A stretch of DNA of 6,985 nt from an uncultured Nitrospinaceae bacterium (GTDB lineage Bacteria; Nitrospinota; Nitrospinia; Nitrospinales; VA-1). Below, in pieces: positions 1 through 6,606 of this stretch. The stretch is taken from assembly GCA_905182935.1 (NCBI GenBank), contig CAJJDL010000282.1, forward strand, positions 1 to 6,985. The letters are read 5' to 3'. The notes under the pieces are model-generated. The model saw only the letters and a program-made list of their open reading frames with translations. It ran no database searches and was not told where the DNA came from. The translations under genes and the position numbers were made by a program. Each line of letters opens with the position of its first letter. Within the stretch, counting starts at the first letter, position 1.

Positions 1-2
1 AG

Positions 3-443
3 CGAATTGAATTATGGGTTGATCAAGCTGTGAAAAATGGGGCAAAAATAAAAACCGGAGGTCACCGTGATGGTACTTATTATCCACCTACAATTCTTAC
101 AGAAGTTGACTCAAAACTTCCTGTAGCATGCAATGAAGCTTTTGGTCCAATCCTTATTGTTAATTCGTACACTAATTTTAATGATGCACTTAAAGAAGTA
201 AATAATACAGACTTTGGACTCCAAGCTGGTATATTTACTAATCAAATGGACAAAATATTAAAGGCATTTAATGAGTTGGATGTAGGAGGTGTTATAATTA
301 ATGATGTCCCTACCTTCCGAGTCGATAACATGCCATATGGTGGGGTAAAAGATTCTGGATTTGGAAGAGAAGGTATTAAATATAGCATGCAAGAAATGAC
401 CGAAATAAAACTACTTGTATATAATCACCTAATTGAAAATTGA
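3..443 (+). CDS. NAD(P)-dependent aldehyde dehydrogenase, C-terminal part (5' end outside window)
   Basis: This is the C-terminal third of an aldehyde dehydrogenase superfamily enzyme, which oxidises an aldehyde to its acid with NAD(P)+. The frame is open to the window edge and begins with residues RIELWVDQAVKNGAK, the usual ALDH helix before the TGG(H/R) strand. The GTG at position 30 is therefore internal, not a start. Visible motifs are NEAFGPI (the EEFGP-type motif near the cofactor site), FGLQAGIFT, and the terminal GGVKDSGFGREG. The catalytic cysteine and the glycine-rich NAD motif lie upstream and cannot be checked. The stretch NDVPTFRVDNMPYGG resembles lactaldehyde, phosphonoacetaldehyde and non-phosphorylating glyceraldehyde-3-phosphate dehydrogenase relatives, but the substrate cannot be assigned from this fragment. 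Full-length relatives have about 475 residues; about 146 are present here. The DUF1566-type gene follows 9 nt after the stop. Confidence 0.93.
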   Translation, partial: RIELWVDQAVKNGAKIKTGGHRDGTYYPPTILTEVDSKLPVACNEAFGPILIVNSYTNFNDALKEVNNTDFGLQAGIFTNQMDKILKAFNELDVGGVIINDVPTFRVDNMPYGGVKDSGFGREGIKYSMQEMTEIKLLVYNHLIEN

Positions 444-452
444 AAATATATT

Positions 453-875
453 ATGGCCGATAATCAAAATTTTATAGATAATGGTAATGATACTATAACC
501 GACTTAACCATGAAGTTAATTTGGAAAAAAAAAGACTCATTTCAAGATACGAAAAAATGGCAAAACTGGTTTAAATGTCAAGATTATACCGAAATAACAA
601 ACATACAACGGTTTGCCGGATCCGAGGACTGGCGTTACCCTAATGAAGCTGAGGCATGGAGTCTATTTAATCTCGACTACAAAAATACGGACAAGTACGG
701 AGATGAAATCTACCTGCACGAAATATTTGAGCCAGGGGCAGGTGGAACCACATGGACAATTGATGTGAAAGATTCTTCAGCCCTAGTTGTTCAATACGAA
801 GATGGAGTTAAAGTCTGGCCATCTAAGTACGCGAACATGAACATGTGTGTAAGGTTAGTAAGAACCCTTATATAA
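453..875 (+). CDS. Small DUF1566 (Lcl C-terminal-like) domain protein
   Basis: This 140-residue protein consists of essentially one DUF1566/Lcl-type domain. Recognisable family positions are F7..NG (FIDNG), TITDLT (14-19), the LIWKK strand (22-26), the signature DWRYPN (59-64, usually DWRLPN), LHEIF (88-92), a Trp at 101, LVVQYEDG (111-118) and the closing CVRLVR (132-137, usually RCVRG). No signal peptide or membrane segment is visible. That is notable, because many DUF1566 proteins are exported or attached to longer surface proteins. The biochemical role is unknown; related folds occur in bacterial adhesin-like and diversity-generating C-type-lectin proteins. The ATG lies 9 nt after the aldehyde dehydrogenase stop with no clear Shine-Dalgarno sequence, so cotranscription is likely. 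The stop is one base from the stop of the convergent metallopeptidase gene. Confidence 0.82.
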   Translation: MADNQNFIDNGNDTITDLTMKLIWKKKDSFQDTKKWQNWFKCQDYTEITNIQRFAGSEDWRYPNEAEAWSLFNLDYKNTDKYGDEIYLHEIFEPGAGGTTWTIDVKDSSALVVQYEDGVKVWPSKYANMNMCVRLVRTLI

Positions 876-876
876 G

Positions 877-2472
877 TTAATGAGTATCCGTTGGAGAAGA
901 TAAAGAAGATACTACACGTATTTTGGGTTGATTAGACCCAATATAAGAAAACCAAGGCTGAACAATAAATCTGGCACCCGTCCTCTCTGACTCAAAGCTT
1001 TTAAAGTTACGCGAATGATTTCGTTTAGCCATTAGTTCAACTCTTAAGATTTCACCTTCAGGAATTTTAAATTCTTTATCTGCACTTTTCATCAAATTTA
1101 TCCTAACAGAGCCATTACCTCCCTTTTCTATTAAAGTATTCCCTTCGGCTAGTGAAATTTTTCTTCCACCCTCAATAAATATTTTCCAAAAATATTGGGT
1201 ATCAAATCCACGAATATGTGCAGTAGTAAGTGCAGAATCAATAAACTGGATAAAGCTAACTCCATCCTCTTTATAAAAATAAAGATTCGATGGAGACCAC
1301 TTTGAAATATTTTTCTCAAAAGTATCACGTGCGTGACGAAAACATCTAGGATCTTTTAAAAATTCTTTAACGGAAATACGACGAGATCGAATTAAATTTT
1401 TTCTAAGTTCAAGGCTTTCGGGCTGCATTAAGAAACATGAAGCAAGACCTAAAATTTTATCTTTTTGAGGCGAAACAGACATCGTTCCTAGAGATCCCTT
1501 AATACGACTAATAATTTCCTTCTCCAATTCAGGAAAATACACCCTGCTTAATTCAATTAGAATATTACGAACATCCTCCCACAGACCGTTATTTAATGCA
1601 TTATCCAAATCAGAAATCACCTTTTCTTCAAAACCTTTCACATTGTTATCCTGTAAAAAATATTCCTTATCATTAAAAACATTTTTTTTAAGAAATTTAT
1701 ACCTCGCAGGGTGTGTGTAGCGAAAATATGGATAATTAATATAGGCCGTAACAGAGTTTGCAAAATCTTCTTGTGGGTTCTGTCTAGAATAAGTGGAAAG
1801 ATTTCGCGTAGCAGTCGGAGCATAATTATTCACATCGGGATCATTAATCAGAGCATACAACGAATCACTATCTTGCCGTCCATCCAAAGCATAAATATGT
1901 AACACTTTGAATTTTGTCAAAGCAATCCATTCGTCAGAAAAACTCAGAAAATCTTTTGAAAAATCAAAAGCATGAGCCATTTCATGCTGTATTATATTAA
2001 TTAGATCAACCCGATCTTCATGAAATAAGGGATTGTAAAACTCAACCCGCAATTCCTGCTTTTCAACAAAAACTTTATAAGAACTAGACAGATTTTCATA
2101 AATAGTCGAAAATGATGGTAATGTTGCCGCAGGAATATCATCACCAGATGCATTCTCTGCATTCAACATAATTTTCTCGAGTCGGTACAGCCTTTTTAAG
2201 ATAGGAATATTATAAAATTCAGATGGGAGTTTTTCAAAAGCGGCATGAATCATATCTATCTCAACCGGCGACCAGTTTCGACCCAAATCAATTAATTCAT
2301 AACCAAAGGAATTTTTAAACTTAGATTTTTTTGCGGTTACTTTTTCACCATAATTCCCCCTATACTCATAATAAGGACGTTTAGACGAGTCGGTTCCCTG
2401 CGCATAACTGTCTCCTAGACAAAAAAGCATAAAAAATAAAGAAAAATAGAGAAATCTGCCGGCTGATATCAT
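877..2472 (-). CDS. Secreted zinc metallopeptidase, gluzincin type (anthrax lethal factor-like group)
   Basis: The product is a predicted exported protein of 531 residues. A Sec signal peptide covers about residues 1-24: a short basic start with R6, a Phe/Leu-rich core, and cleavage after SYA. The HEMAH motif at 163-167 is the HExxH zinc-binding and catalytic motif. NPQEDFANS follows about 70 residues later, with E235 the likely third zinc ligand, as in gluzincins. An HExxH plus EDFA arrangement with a Trp after the helix (DEW) recalls the lethal-factor-like (ATLF/M34-related) domain; this is family knowledge and the match is not proven. Residues after about 270 look helical, then beta-rich, and I do not recognise them. 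The substrate is unknown. The first ATG is at 2487, but the in-frame ATG at 2472 has GAGG six bases upstream while 2487 has no Shine-Dalgarno, so I prefer 2472. The gene stands alone on its strand between a convergent and a divergent neighbour. Confidence 0.78.
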   Translation of the reverse strand: MISAGRFLYFSLFFMLFCLGDSYAQGTDSSKRPYYEYRGNYGEKVTAKKSKFKNSFGYELIDLGRNWSPVEIDMIHAAFEKLPSEFYNIPILKRLYRLEKIMLNAENASGDDIPAATLPSFSTIYENLSSSYKVFVEKQELRVEFYNPLFHEDRVDLINIIQHEMAHAFDFSKDFLSFSDEWIALTKFKVLHIYALDGRQDSDSLYALINDPDVNNYAPTATRNLSTYSRQNPQEDFANSVTAYINYPYFRYTHPARYKFLKKNVFNDKEYFLQDNNVKGFEEKVISDLDNALNNGLWEDVRNILIELSRVYFPELEKEIISRIKGSLGTMSVSPQKDKILGLASCFLMQPESLELRKNLIRSRRISVKEFLKDPRCFRHARDTFEKNISKWSPSNLYFYKEDGVSFIQFIDSALTTAHIRGFDTQYFWKIFIEGGRKISLAEGNTLIEKGGNGSVRINLMKSADKEFKIPEGEILRVELMAKRNHSRNFKSFESERTGARFIVQPWFSYIGSNQPKIRVVSSLSSPTDTH

Positions 2473-2485
2473 AAAAGGCCTCATC

Positions 2486-2497
2486 ATTTATAAATAT
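2486..2497. repeat. A+T-rich 12-bp repeat, copy 1 (contains palindrome ATTTATAAAT)
   Basis: The 12-mer ATTTATAAATAT begins here and recurs exactly 100 bp downstream at 2586-2597. Its first ten bases are a perfect palindrome. This copy lies just upstream of the preferred start of the metallopeptidase gene. In DNA this rich in A+T such a match can arise by chance, so an operator role is only a possibility. Confidence 0.3.
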
Positions 2498-2583
2498 TAT
2501 CTATTGAGAATAACAGATGATAAATTTGAATGCGATAAAACCAATATTAATTCTTATTCATTGAATAATCTTAATAAATGAAA

Positions 2584-2597
2584 ATATTTATAAATAT
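2584..2597. repeat. 14-bp perfect palindrome ATATTTATAAATAT, copy 2 of the repeat
   Basis: This perfect 14-bp A+T palindrome lies in the divergent intergenic region, about 80 bp upstream of the peroxiredoxin-like start and about 110 bp upstream of the metallopeptidase start. It contains the same 12-mer seen at 2486-2497. It could be a regulator site shared by both genes, or simply A+T-rich promoter DNA. Confidence 0.3.
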
Positions 2598-2622
2598 GTG
2601 AAATAATGGTACTTTAAATCAT

Positions 2623-2628
2623 TATAAT
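2623..2628 (+). promoter_or_regulatory. Candidate -10 element for the peroxiredoxin-like gene
   Basis: A perfect TATAAT lies 47 bases upstream of the ATG at 2676. No good -35 hexamer is seen 16-19 bases upstream, so the promoter call is weak in this A+T-rich stretch. The ribosome binding site of the gene is strong: AAGGAGA at 2662-2668, with its GGAG eight bases before the ATG. Confidence 0.35.
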
Positions 2629-2675
2629 CATCCAATAATTTCGTTTTAACCCTAAATAATTAAGGAGATATTTTT

Positions 2676-3149
2676 ATGGCGCAGTTGCCGGGAGCAGATG
2701 TAAAATTAATTAGACTAAATCCAGAGTGGAGTGTTGAAAAGGCTGGATCTACAGATTTAGAGCAAAATCTTTCTATAAACGATTTTAGTGGTAAACGACT
2801 TATCATTACCCTTCCAGGTGCTGGTGGATTTTGTAATCAGGAGTTCGACCAAGTTAAAGATAATATGGATAAATTCAAAGCAGCTGGTGCGGATGAAGTA
2901 ATCGTGATAGTGGGAACAGATATTTTAAGCAACGCTGGTAGGGGACTACCAAACCTATTCCAAGATACCGACTTAGAATTCGCTAAAGCAAATAACCTGA
3001 AGTTAGACGGAGTTCGTAGCCGTTATCTAAATAGAGCAGTAATCGCTGTTGATTCGGATGGCAATGAAGTAGCACGCGAAGATGCTGATCTCTTAGGTTG
3101 CCGAACGGTTGATGCATTGGTTGGTGTAGCCCAAAAAGCATTTGGCTAA
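2676..3149 (+). CDS. Peroxiredoxin/redoxin family protein (Prx5/Tpx-like) with an atypical active-site loop
   Basis: The product is a 157-residue cytoplasmic thioredoxin-fold protein. Family members reduce hydrogen peroxide or organic peroxides through a peroxidatic cysteine. The predicted fold runs LSINDFSGKR (32-41), ITLPGAGGFC (44-53), VIVIVGTD (75-82), LEFAKANNL (100-108) and YLNRAVIAVDSDGNEV (117-132). R120 fits the conserved Arg of the peroxiredoxin active site. The usual PGAFTPTC or PxxxTxxC loop is replaced by PGAGGFC: the conserved Thr is gone and Cys53 lies one residue closer to the Pro. The only other cysteine is C142 near the C-terminus, in a place suited to a resolving cysteine of the PRDX5 type. 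The start is fixed by a strong AAGGAGA site. The gene is monocistronic, divergent from the metallopeptidase and convergent with merR. Family membership is fairly sure; peroxidase activity is not. Confidence 0.8.
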   Translation: MAQLPGADVKLIRLNPEWSVEKAGSTDLEQNLSINDFSGKRLIITLPGAGGFCNQEFDQVKDNMDKFKAAGADEVIVIVGTDILSNAGRGLPNLFQDTDLEFAKANNLKLDGVRSRYLNRAVIAVDSDGNEVAREDADLLGCRTVDALVGVAQKAFG

Positions 3150-3167
3150 TTTTTAAAAAAACTTAAA

Positions 3168-3196
3168 ATCCTCCCTTTTAATTCTAAGGGGAGGAT
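3168..3196. terminator. Rho-independent terminator hairpin between convergent genes, strongest for the leftward operon
   Basis: ATCCTCCC at 3168-3175 pairs with GGGAGGAT at 3189-3196. On the + strand a G-U and two A-U pairs extend the stem to 11 bp with a 7-nt loop (3179-3185). Read leftward, the hairpin is followed at once by TTTAAGTTTTTTT, a good U-tract, 53 nt after the merR-like stop. Read rightward, only A+T-rich sequence with few Ts follows, 18 nt after the peroxiredoxin-like stop. It is probably the main terminator of the leftward cluster and may also work for the + strand gene. Confidence 0.7.
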
Positions 3197-3248
3197 AGTT
3201 CCATTTAATCCAAAATTTTTAAGACACTAGCCTACTTTGTGCCAAGGG

Positions 3249-3611
3249 TTAAATTTCGCCTTCATCAATAATTTTAAGGGCAGACTCCAGTTCGGCGATA
3301 ATTTCATTTCTTTTATCTAAAAATGACTCTCGATCAAACCCTAGAGATAGTTGGGTATTTTTTTTTCCACTAGACTTTAATTTATTTTTCGCACCCGCAA
3401 TAGTATAACGCTCTAGGTAAAGCAACTGTTGAATTTTAATTACTAATTCAACATCTTTTTTTTCATAAAAACGTTGACCAGATTTAGTTTTATTTGGTTG
3501 AAGAGCATCAAATTCATCCTCCCAATAGCGAAGAACATGCTGCTCCACTCCCGCTATTTTGGCAACTTCTCCAATTTTAAAAAATATTTTATCAGGTATC
3601 TTTGGATTCAT
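3249..3611 (-). CDS. Small MerR-family transcriptional regulator
   Basis: This 120-residue DNA-binding protein has a MerR-type winged helix-turn-helix. [20 protein letters not shown] (residues 10-29) forms the recognition helices, WEDEF follows, and [10 protein letters not shown] (45-54) forms the wing. Helices of the [16 protein letters not shown] type complete the DNA-binding domain. The C-terminal part (about 85-120) is short and helical, rich in Glu and Leu, with no cysteines or recognisable effector domain. This fits dimerisation rather than metal sensing. The ATG at 3611 overlaps the end of ihfA by 20 nt and has no obvious Shine-Dalgarno, so translational coupling to ihfA is likely. A small MerR-type gene just after ihfA is, as I recall, a common arrangement in deltaproteobacteria. 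Its target genes are unknown. A good terminator lies 53 nt downstream. Confidence 0.88.
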   Translation of the reverse strand: MNPKIPDKIFFKIGEVAKIAGVEQHVLRYWEDEFDALQPNKTKSGQRFYEKKDVELVIKIQQLLYLERYTIAGAKNKLKSSGKKNTQLSLGFDRESFLDKRNEIIAELESALKIIDEGEI

Positions 3612-3918
3612 GCATCAATCGATTAGTGGATACTAATAGGTTTCGACTTGGCTTAAAAGTTAATACCCTTCTAGAGCTAATAAGAATAGGTTTTCCATTA
3701 CGTGGGTCTCTTGCATTTCTTTCCTTTTTATTCTTTAAATGAAAACCAGCAAAACCAGAAATACAAACATCCTCTCCTTTACCAAGCACTAATTTTATTT
3801 CTTTAAAAAGGATTTCAACAGCTGCCACAGCTTCTTGTCGAGTAAAGCCAACTTTTTTATATACCCTATCAACTAAGTCAGCCTTAACAACTGCTTCATG
3901 TAGTTCAGTATTTTTCAA
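3592..3918 (-). CDS. ihfA: Integration host factor subunit alpha (HU/IHF family)
   Basis: The product is a 108-residue DNA-bending nucleoid protein that would act as a heterodimer with IHF-beta or as a homodimer. Family features are [21 protein letters not shown] (the N-terminal helices, about 10-30), the core strand [12 protein letters not shown] (53-64), and the beta-arm RDPRNGKPI (70-78) followed by [12 protein letters not shown]72 is the expected intercalating proline; the preceding residue is Asp where most relatives have Asn. KADL begins at residue 12, several residues later than in typical IHF-alpha, so the N-terminus is slightly long. The only usable in-frame start is TTG at 3918, with no Shine-Dalgarno. 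The last 20 bases overlap the start of the MerR-like gene, which suggests coupled synthesis. A 147-nt gap separates it from der; it may have its own promoter there, but I see no convincing one. HU is the alternative, but IHF-alpha is favoured by the merR neighbour. Confidence 0.87.
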   Translation of the reverse strand: MKNTELHEAVVKADLVDRVYKKVGFTRQEAVAAVEILFKEIKLVLGKGEDVCISGFAGFHLKNKKERNARDPRNGKPILISSRRVLTFKPSRNLLVSTNRLMHESKDT

Positions 3919-4065
3919 ACTAAAACCATTTAAAAATAATTAAATTTTCGTTCATAAAGTTATAAACATCAATCTTTTATCTTGATCAGGACATTAAGAA
4001 TTGTTGTTAAAATTAATTATCTAAACTTTCGAACATTTCACGTCTCAACTTAATAGTAACTAAGG

Positions 4066-5391
4066 TCAATCCTTTTTAGTCTTTCCCGTAAAATTTAATT
4101 TAATAGGTGTTCCAGAAAACCCAAAAGATTTTCTAATACTATTAAGCAAATACCGCTTATAAGAAAAGTGAACCCCCTGTGGATAGTTAATAAAACATTT
4201 TATACTAGGCGGTCTACTTCTTATTTGGGTTGTGTATTTGATCTTCACATAATTACCGCGGTAATTTGGTAATGGGTTTCTTTCTATTGCCTTTTCAATA
4301 CAATCGTTGAGTCTTCCTGTTGAGATTTTCTTCCTATATTCTTCATAAACTAACTCTACCTCAGGTAATAAACTATCCAAATTATATTGGGTCATTGCAG
4401 ATAAAAAAATAATCGGGGCAAAGTCTAAAAACTTACATTTATCTTTTATTTGTTCCTCAACCAATTTTTTAGTAACATCAAGAGGCTTAGCTAAATCCCA
4501 TTTATTAACTACAATGATACATCCCCTTCCTCTTTCATAAGCGTAACCGGCAATGGTAGCATCCTGATCTGTAATGCCTTCACTTACATCAATAATTATG
4601 ACTGCTATATCACAACGATCCAACGCTTTTAAAGACATAATCACGCTAAACTTATCCAATACCTTATGAGTTTTTCCTTTTCGTTTGATACCAGCTGTAT
4701 CAATTAATAAAAACTCTTTATCATTTACACTAAGACGTGTATCGATCGCATCTCTTGTCGTTCCAGGTATATCCGAGACAATACAACGAGCTGAATTTAG
4801 TAAGCTGTTAACTAATGATGACTTTCCAACATTAGGACGTCCTACAATAGCCACACGTACAATATTTTCTGGGAGTAGTGGTTCTTTTATCTCAGGGAGT
4901 AAAACTACCAATTCATCAAGCATGTCAGCGATACCATGCCCATGTTCTGCCGAAACCGGATAAATGCGATCAATGCCTATTGCAGAAAAATCTAAAAGCT
5001 CTTGTTCATGCTTAACTTCATCCACTTTATTAACAAGAAAAAAAAATGGCTTCCCTGATTTTCTTAATCTATCTACTATTTTCATGTCCTCTGACATGAG
5101 GCCTAAATTTTTATCAGCAACAAAAATCAAAACATCCGCTTCCTCTTGAGCGAATAATGCCTGAGTAACTACCTGATTTTCTATTTCATTTATACCATCA
5201 ACGTCAATCCCTCCAGTATCAACAACAGTAAAAGAATGACCCAACCAATCAGACTGACCATACATGCGGTCACGGGTTACCCCTGGAGTATTATTTACAA
5301 TTGCTTTACGTTTCTGGATAAGTCTATTGAACAGCGTAGATTTTCCAACATTAGCTCGGCCGATAATAGCAATGAGGGGCAATGCAGACAT
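4066..5391 (-). CDS. der: Ribosome biogenesis GTPase Der (EngA)
   Basis: Der is an essential double-domain GTPase that binds the 50S precursor and helps late ribosome assembly. Two complete G domains are visible in 441 residues. The first has GRANVGKS (11-18), TPGVTRDR (35-42), DTGG (58-61) and NKVD (121-124). The second has GRPNVGKS (184-191), IPGTTRDA (208-215), DTAG (231-234) and NKWD (296-299). A KH-like RNA-binding domain follows from about 350 to 436, with RSRPPSIKCF and YLLNSIRKSFGFSGTPIKL. The length is normal. The first P-loop has Ala at position 13 where Pro is usual; all nucleotide-contacting residues are kept. The ATG at 5391 has GAAGGA eight bases upstream and follows the amidase stop by 13 nt, so the two are very probably cotranscribed and partly coupled. 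Confidence 0.97.
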   Translation of the reverse strand: MSALPLIAIIGRANVGKSTLFNRLIQKRKAIVNNTPGVTRDRMYGQSDWLGHSFTVVDTGGIDVDGINEIENQVVTQALFAQEEADVLIFVADKNLGLMSEDMKIVDRLRKSGKPFFFLVNKVDEVKHEQELLDFSAIGIDRIYPVSAEHGHGIADMLDELVVLLPEIKEPLLPENIVRVAIVGRPNVGKSSLVNSLLNSARCIVSDIPGTTRDAIDTRLSVNDKEFLLIDTAGIKRKGKTHKVLDKFSVIMSLKALDRCDIAVIIIDVSEGITDQDATIAGYAYERGRGCIIVVNKWDLAKPLDVTKKLVEEQIKDKCKFLDFAPIIFLSAMTQYNLDSLLPEVELVYEEYRKKISTGRLNDCIEKAIERNPLPNYRGNYVKIKYTTQIRSRPPSIKCFINYPQGVHFSYKRYLLNSIRKSFGFSGTPIKLNFTGKTKKD

Positions 5392-5404
5392 AATTTTAAT
5401 CCTT

Positions 5405-6508
5405 CTAAATCATCGGATCATTACTATGAATAAACTTAGAAATTCCTTTAGCGATGAAGGAAGCAAGGTTATCCAGATAAGCACTTTGTTTTAAACGGCG
5501 TTCTTCTTTTGAATTTGTAACAAACCCTACTTCAACAAGAACGCTGGCCATATTTGTATCATGCAAAACAAAAAAAGGTCCCTCTTTAACTCCCAAGTCT
5601 TTGACTCCAGAATATTTTTTTCTCATCGAATGAACTAACTCATGTTGAATATTACTAGCTAACCGTGATGAATTATTAATTTTAGTGGTACTTATCATGC
5701 TAGCAAGAATCTCCTGAGTTTGATCGTCATTAACCGATCTAACTAACTTTCCATTTTCGCGGGCAGCCGTCGCTTTAGCTTCTTCACTGTGACCCGAGCC
5801 AAGGTAATAAGTTTCGATGCCATGAGCTCCTCTTCGTGGTGCTGCGTTAGCATGGATTGAAACAAAAACATCACCATTATTATCATTCGCTATTTCACCA
5901 CGACCCGGAAGCGAAATAAAGGTGTCGTTTTTTCTAGTAAGGATAACTCGGTATTTGTAGCGGGATTGTAAAATTTTTTTCAAACGCAACGCAATGGCAA
6001 GGTTCACTTCCTTCTCTTTCAGACCATTATGACCTTTAGCCCCATAATCTTTTCCTCCGTGACCTGCATCAACTACAATCAGGGGAGATTTTTTAATACT
6101 CACTGGTGAAGAGCGTTTGGCAGATGCTTTAACTATTTTTTTCCTAATCGTTACTTTATTTTTAACTTTTTTACTAACTTTAATAATAGTAGGTGTCGTA
6201 GAAATTTTGGATTTAGAAGCAACCTCTGATACTGGAAGGTTTTTATTACTTAATTCTACAATGAGCTTAGAACCATCTGGCCATACACCTATTTTCAGGT
6301 TGCTTGTTTTAGATAAATCAAACACCAAGCGAGTGTTTTTTTCATCAAACTCGCTTAAACGCAGACCCTTTAAAAAAGGGCTTCCTATTTTTATATTTTT
6401 GGCGACATTTCTACCTATCTGAGTATCTTTAAAATTAAAATATACGCGTTCGGGATTAGATAGACGTCTTTGAGTAAAGCTAACAGCATTACTAATATGA
6501 ACAACCAC
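5405..6508 (-). CDS. N-acetylmuramoyl-L-alanine amidase, AMIN-Amidase_3 (AmiC-like); true N-terminus lies upstream in this frame
   Basis: This is a periplasmic cell-wall amidase that cuts the bond between N-acetylmuramic acid and the peptide stem. Counting from the GTG at 6508, an AMIN domain (septal targeting, peptidoglycan binding) occupies about 1-90, with RLSNPERVYFNF and NTRLVFDLS. A Lys/Ser-rich linker of about 50 residues follows. The Amidase_3 domain runs from about 142 to 360. The zinc and catalytic residues are all present: H150 in DAGHGGKD, E165 in LKEKEVNL, H219 in SIHANA and E326 in VEVGF. A stretch between H219 and E326 matches the variable regulatory region of AmiB/C-type enzymes. 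The GTG start is doubtful: the frame continues upstream to about 6673 and encodes the first AMIN strand (INYTVGVDSVKVV), but has no ATG, GTG or TTG there. The frame is -1 relative to the upstream TPR gene, so the product is probably one TPR-AMIN-amidase chain made by frameshifting at 6610-6616. No signal peptide is visible in this part, consistent with it being carried by the TPR part outside the window. Confidence 0.9.
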   Translation of the reverse strand: MVVHISNAVSFTQRRLSNPERVYFNFKDTQIGRNVAKNIKIGSPFLKGLRLSEFDEKNTRLVFDLSKTSNLKIGVWPDGSKLIVELSNKNLPVSEVASKSKISTTPTIIKVSKKVKNKVTIRKKIVKASAKRSSPVSIKKSPLIVVDAGHGGKDYGAKGHNGLKEKEVNLAIALRLKKILQSRYKYRVILTRKNDTFISLPGRGEIANDNNGDVFVSIHANAAPRRGAHGIETYYLGSGHSEEAKATAARENGKLVRSVNDDQTQEILASMISTTKINNSSRLASNIQHELVHSMRKKYSGVKDLGVKEGPFFVLHDTNMASVLVEVGFVTNSKEERRLKQSAYLDNLASFIAKGISKFIHSNDPMI

Positions 6509-6606
6509 TTTTACTGAATCTACTCCAACAGTATAATTAATTTTATTAAGAGTTAATTTTTTATCATTGTTTAGATTTGATCCTATTTGTCGAGGCGCTA
6601 TATACT

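Noticed and set aside
923..941. Inverted repeat TTGGGT ... ACCCAA (6 bp, one extra wobble) just after the DUF1566 stop
   Set aside because: It lies inside the metallopeptidase coding end, is short, and has no T-run on either strand, so it is not a convincing terminator.
1638..1902. Short open frames on both strands inside the metallopeptidase gene
   Set aside because: They overlap a coherent exported protease reading frame and show low-complexity Ile-rich products typical of A+T-rich shadows.
2401..2472. Possible lipoprotein signal (Cys18) in the metallopeptidase leader
   Set aside because: The residues before the Cys do not form a lipobox (MLFC followed by LGD), and a normal signal peptidase I site SYA follows.
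3919..4065. Possible promoter or terminator between der and ihfA
   Set aside because: Leftward TTAACA has no matching -10 at normal spacing, and the only inverted repeat (ATCAA/TTGAT) is 5 bp. Nothing firm is supported in this 147-nt gap.
4685..5494. Several open frames on the + strand opposite der and the amidase
   Set aside because: They are antisense shadows of well-supported genes, lack recognisable domains and lack ribosome binding sites.
6117..6422. + strand open frame with a hydrophobic N-terminus opposite the amidase linker
   Set aside because: Its hydrophobic character arises from the antisense of the Lys-rich linker of the amidase; no ribosome binding site or family match.
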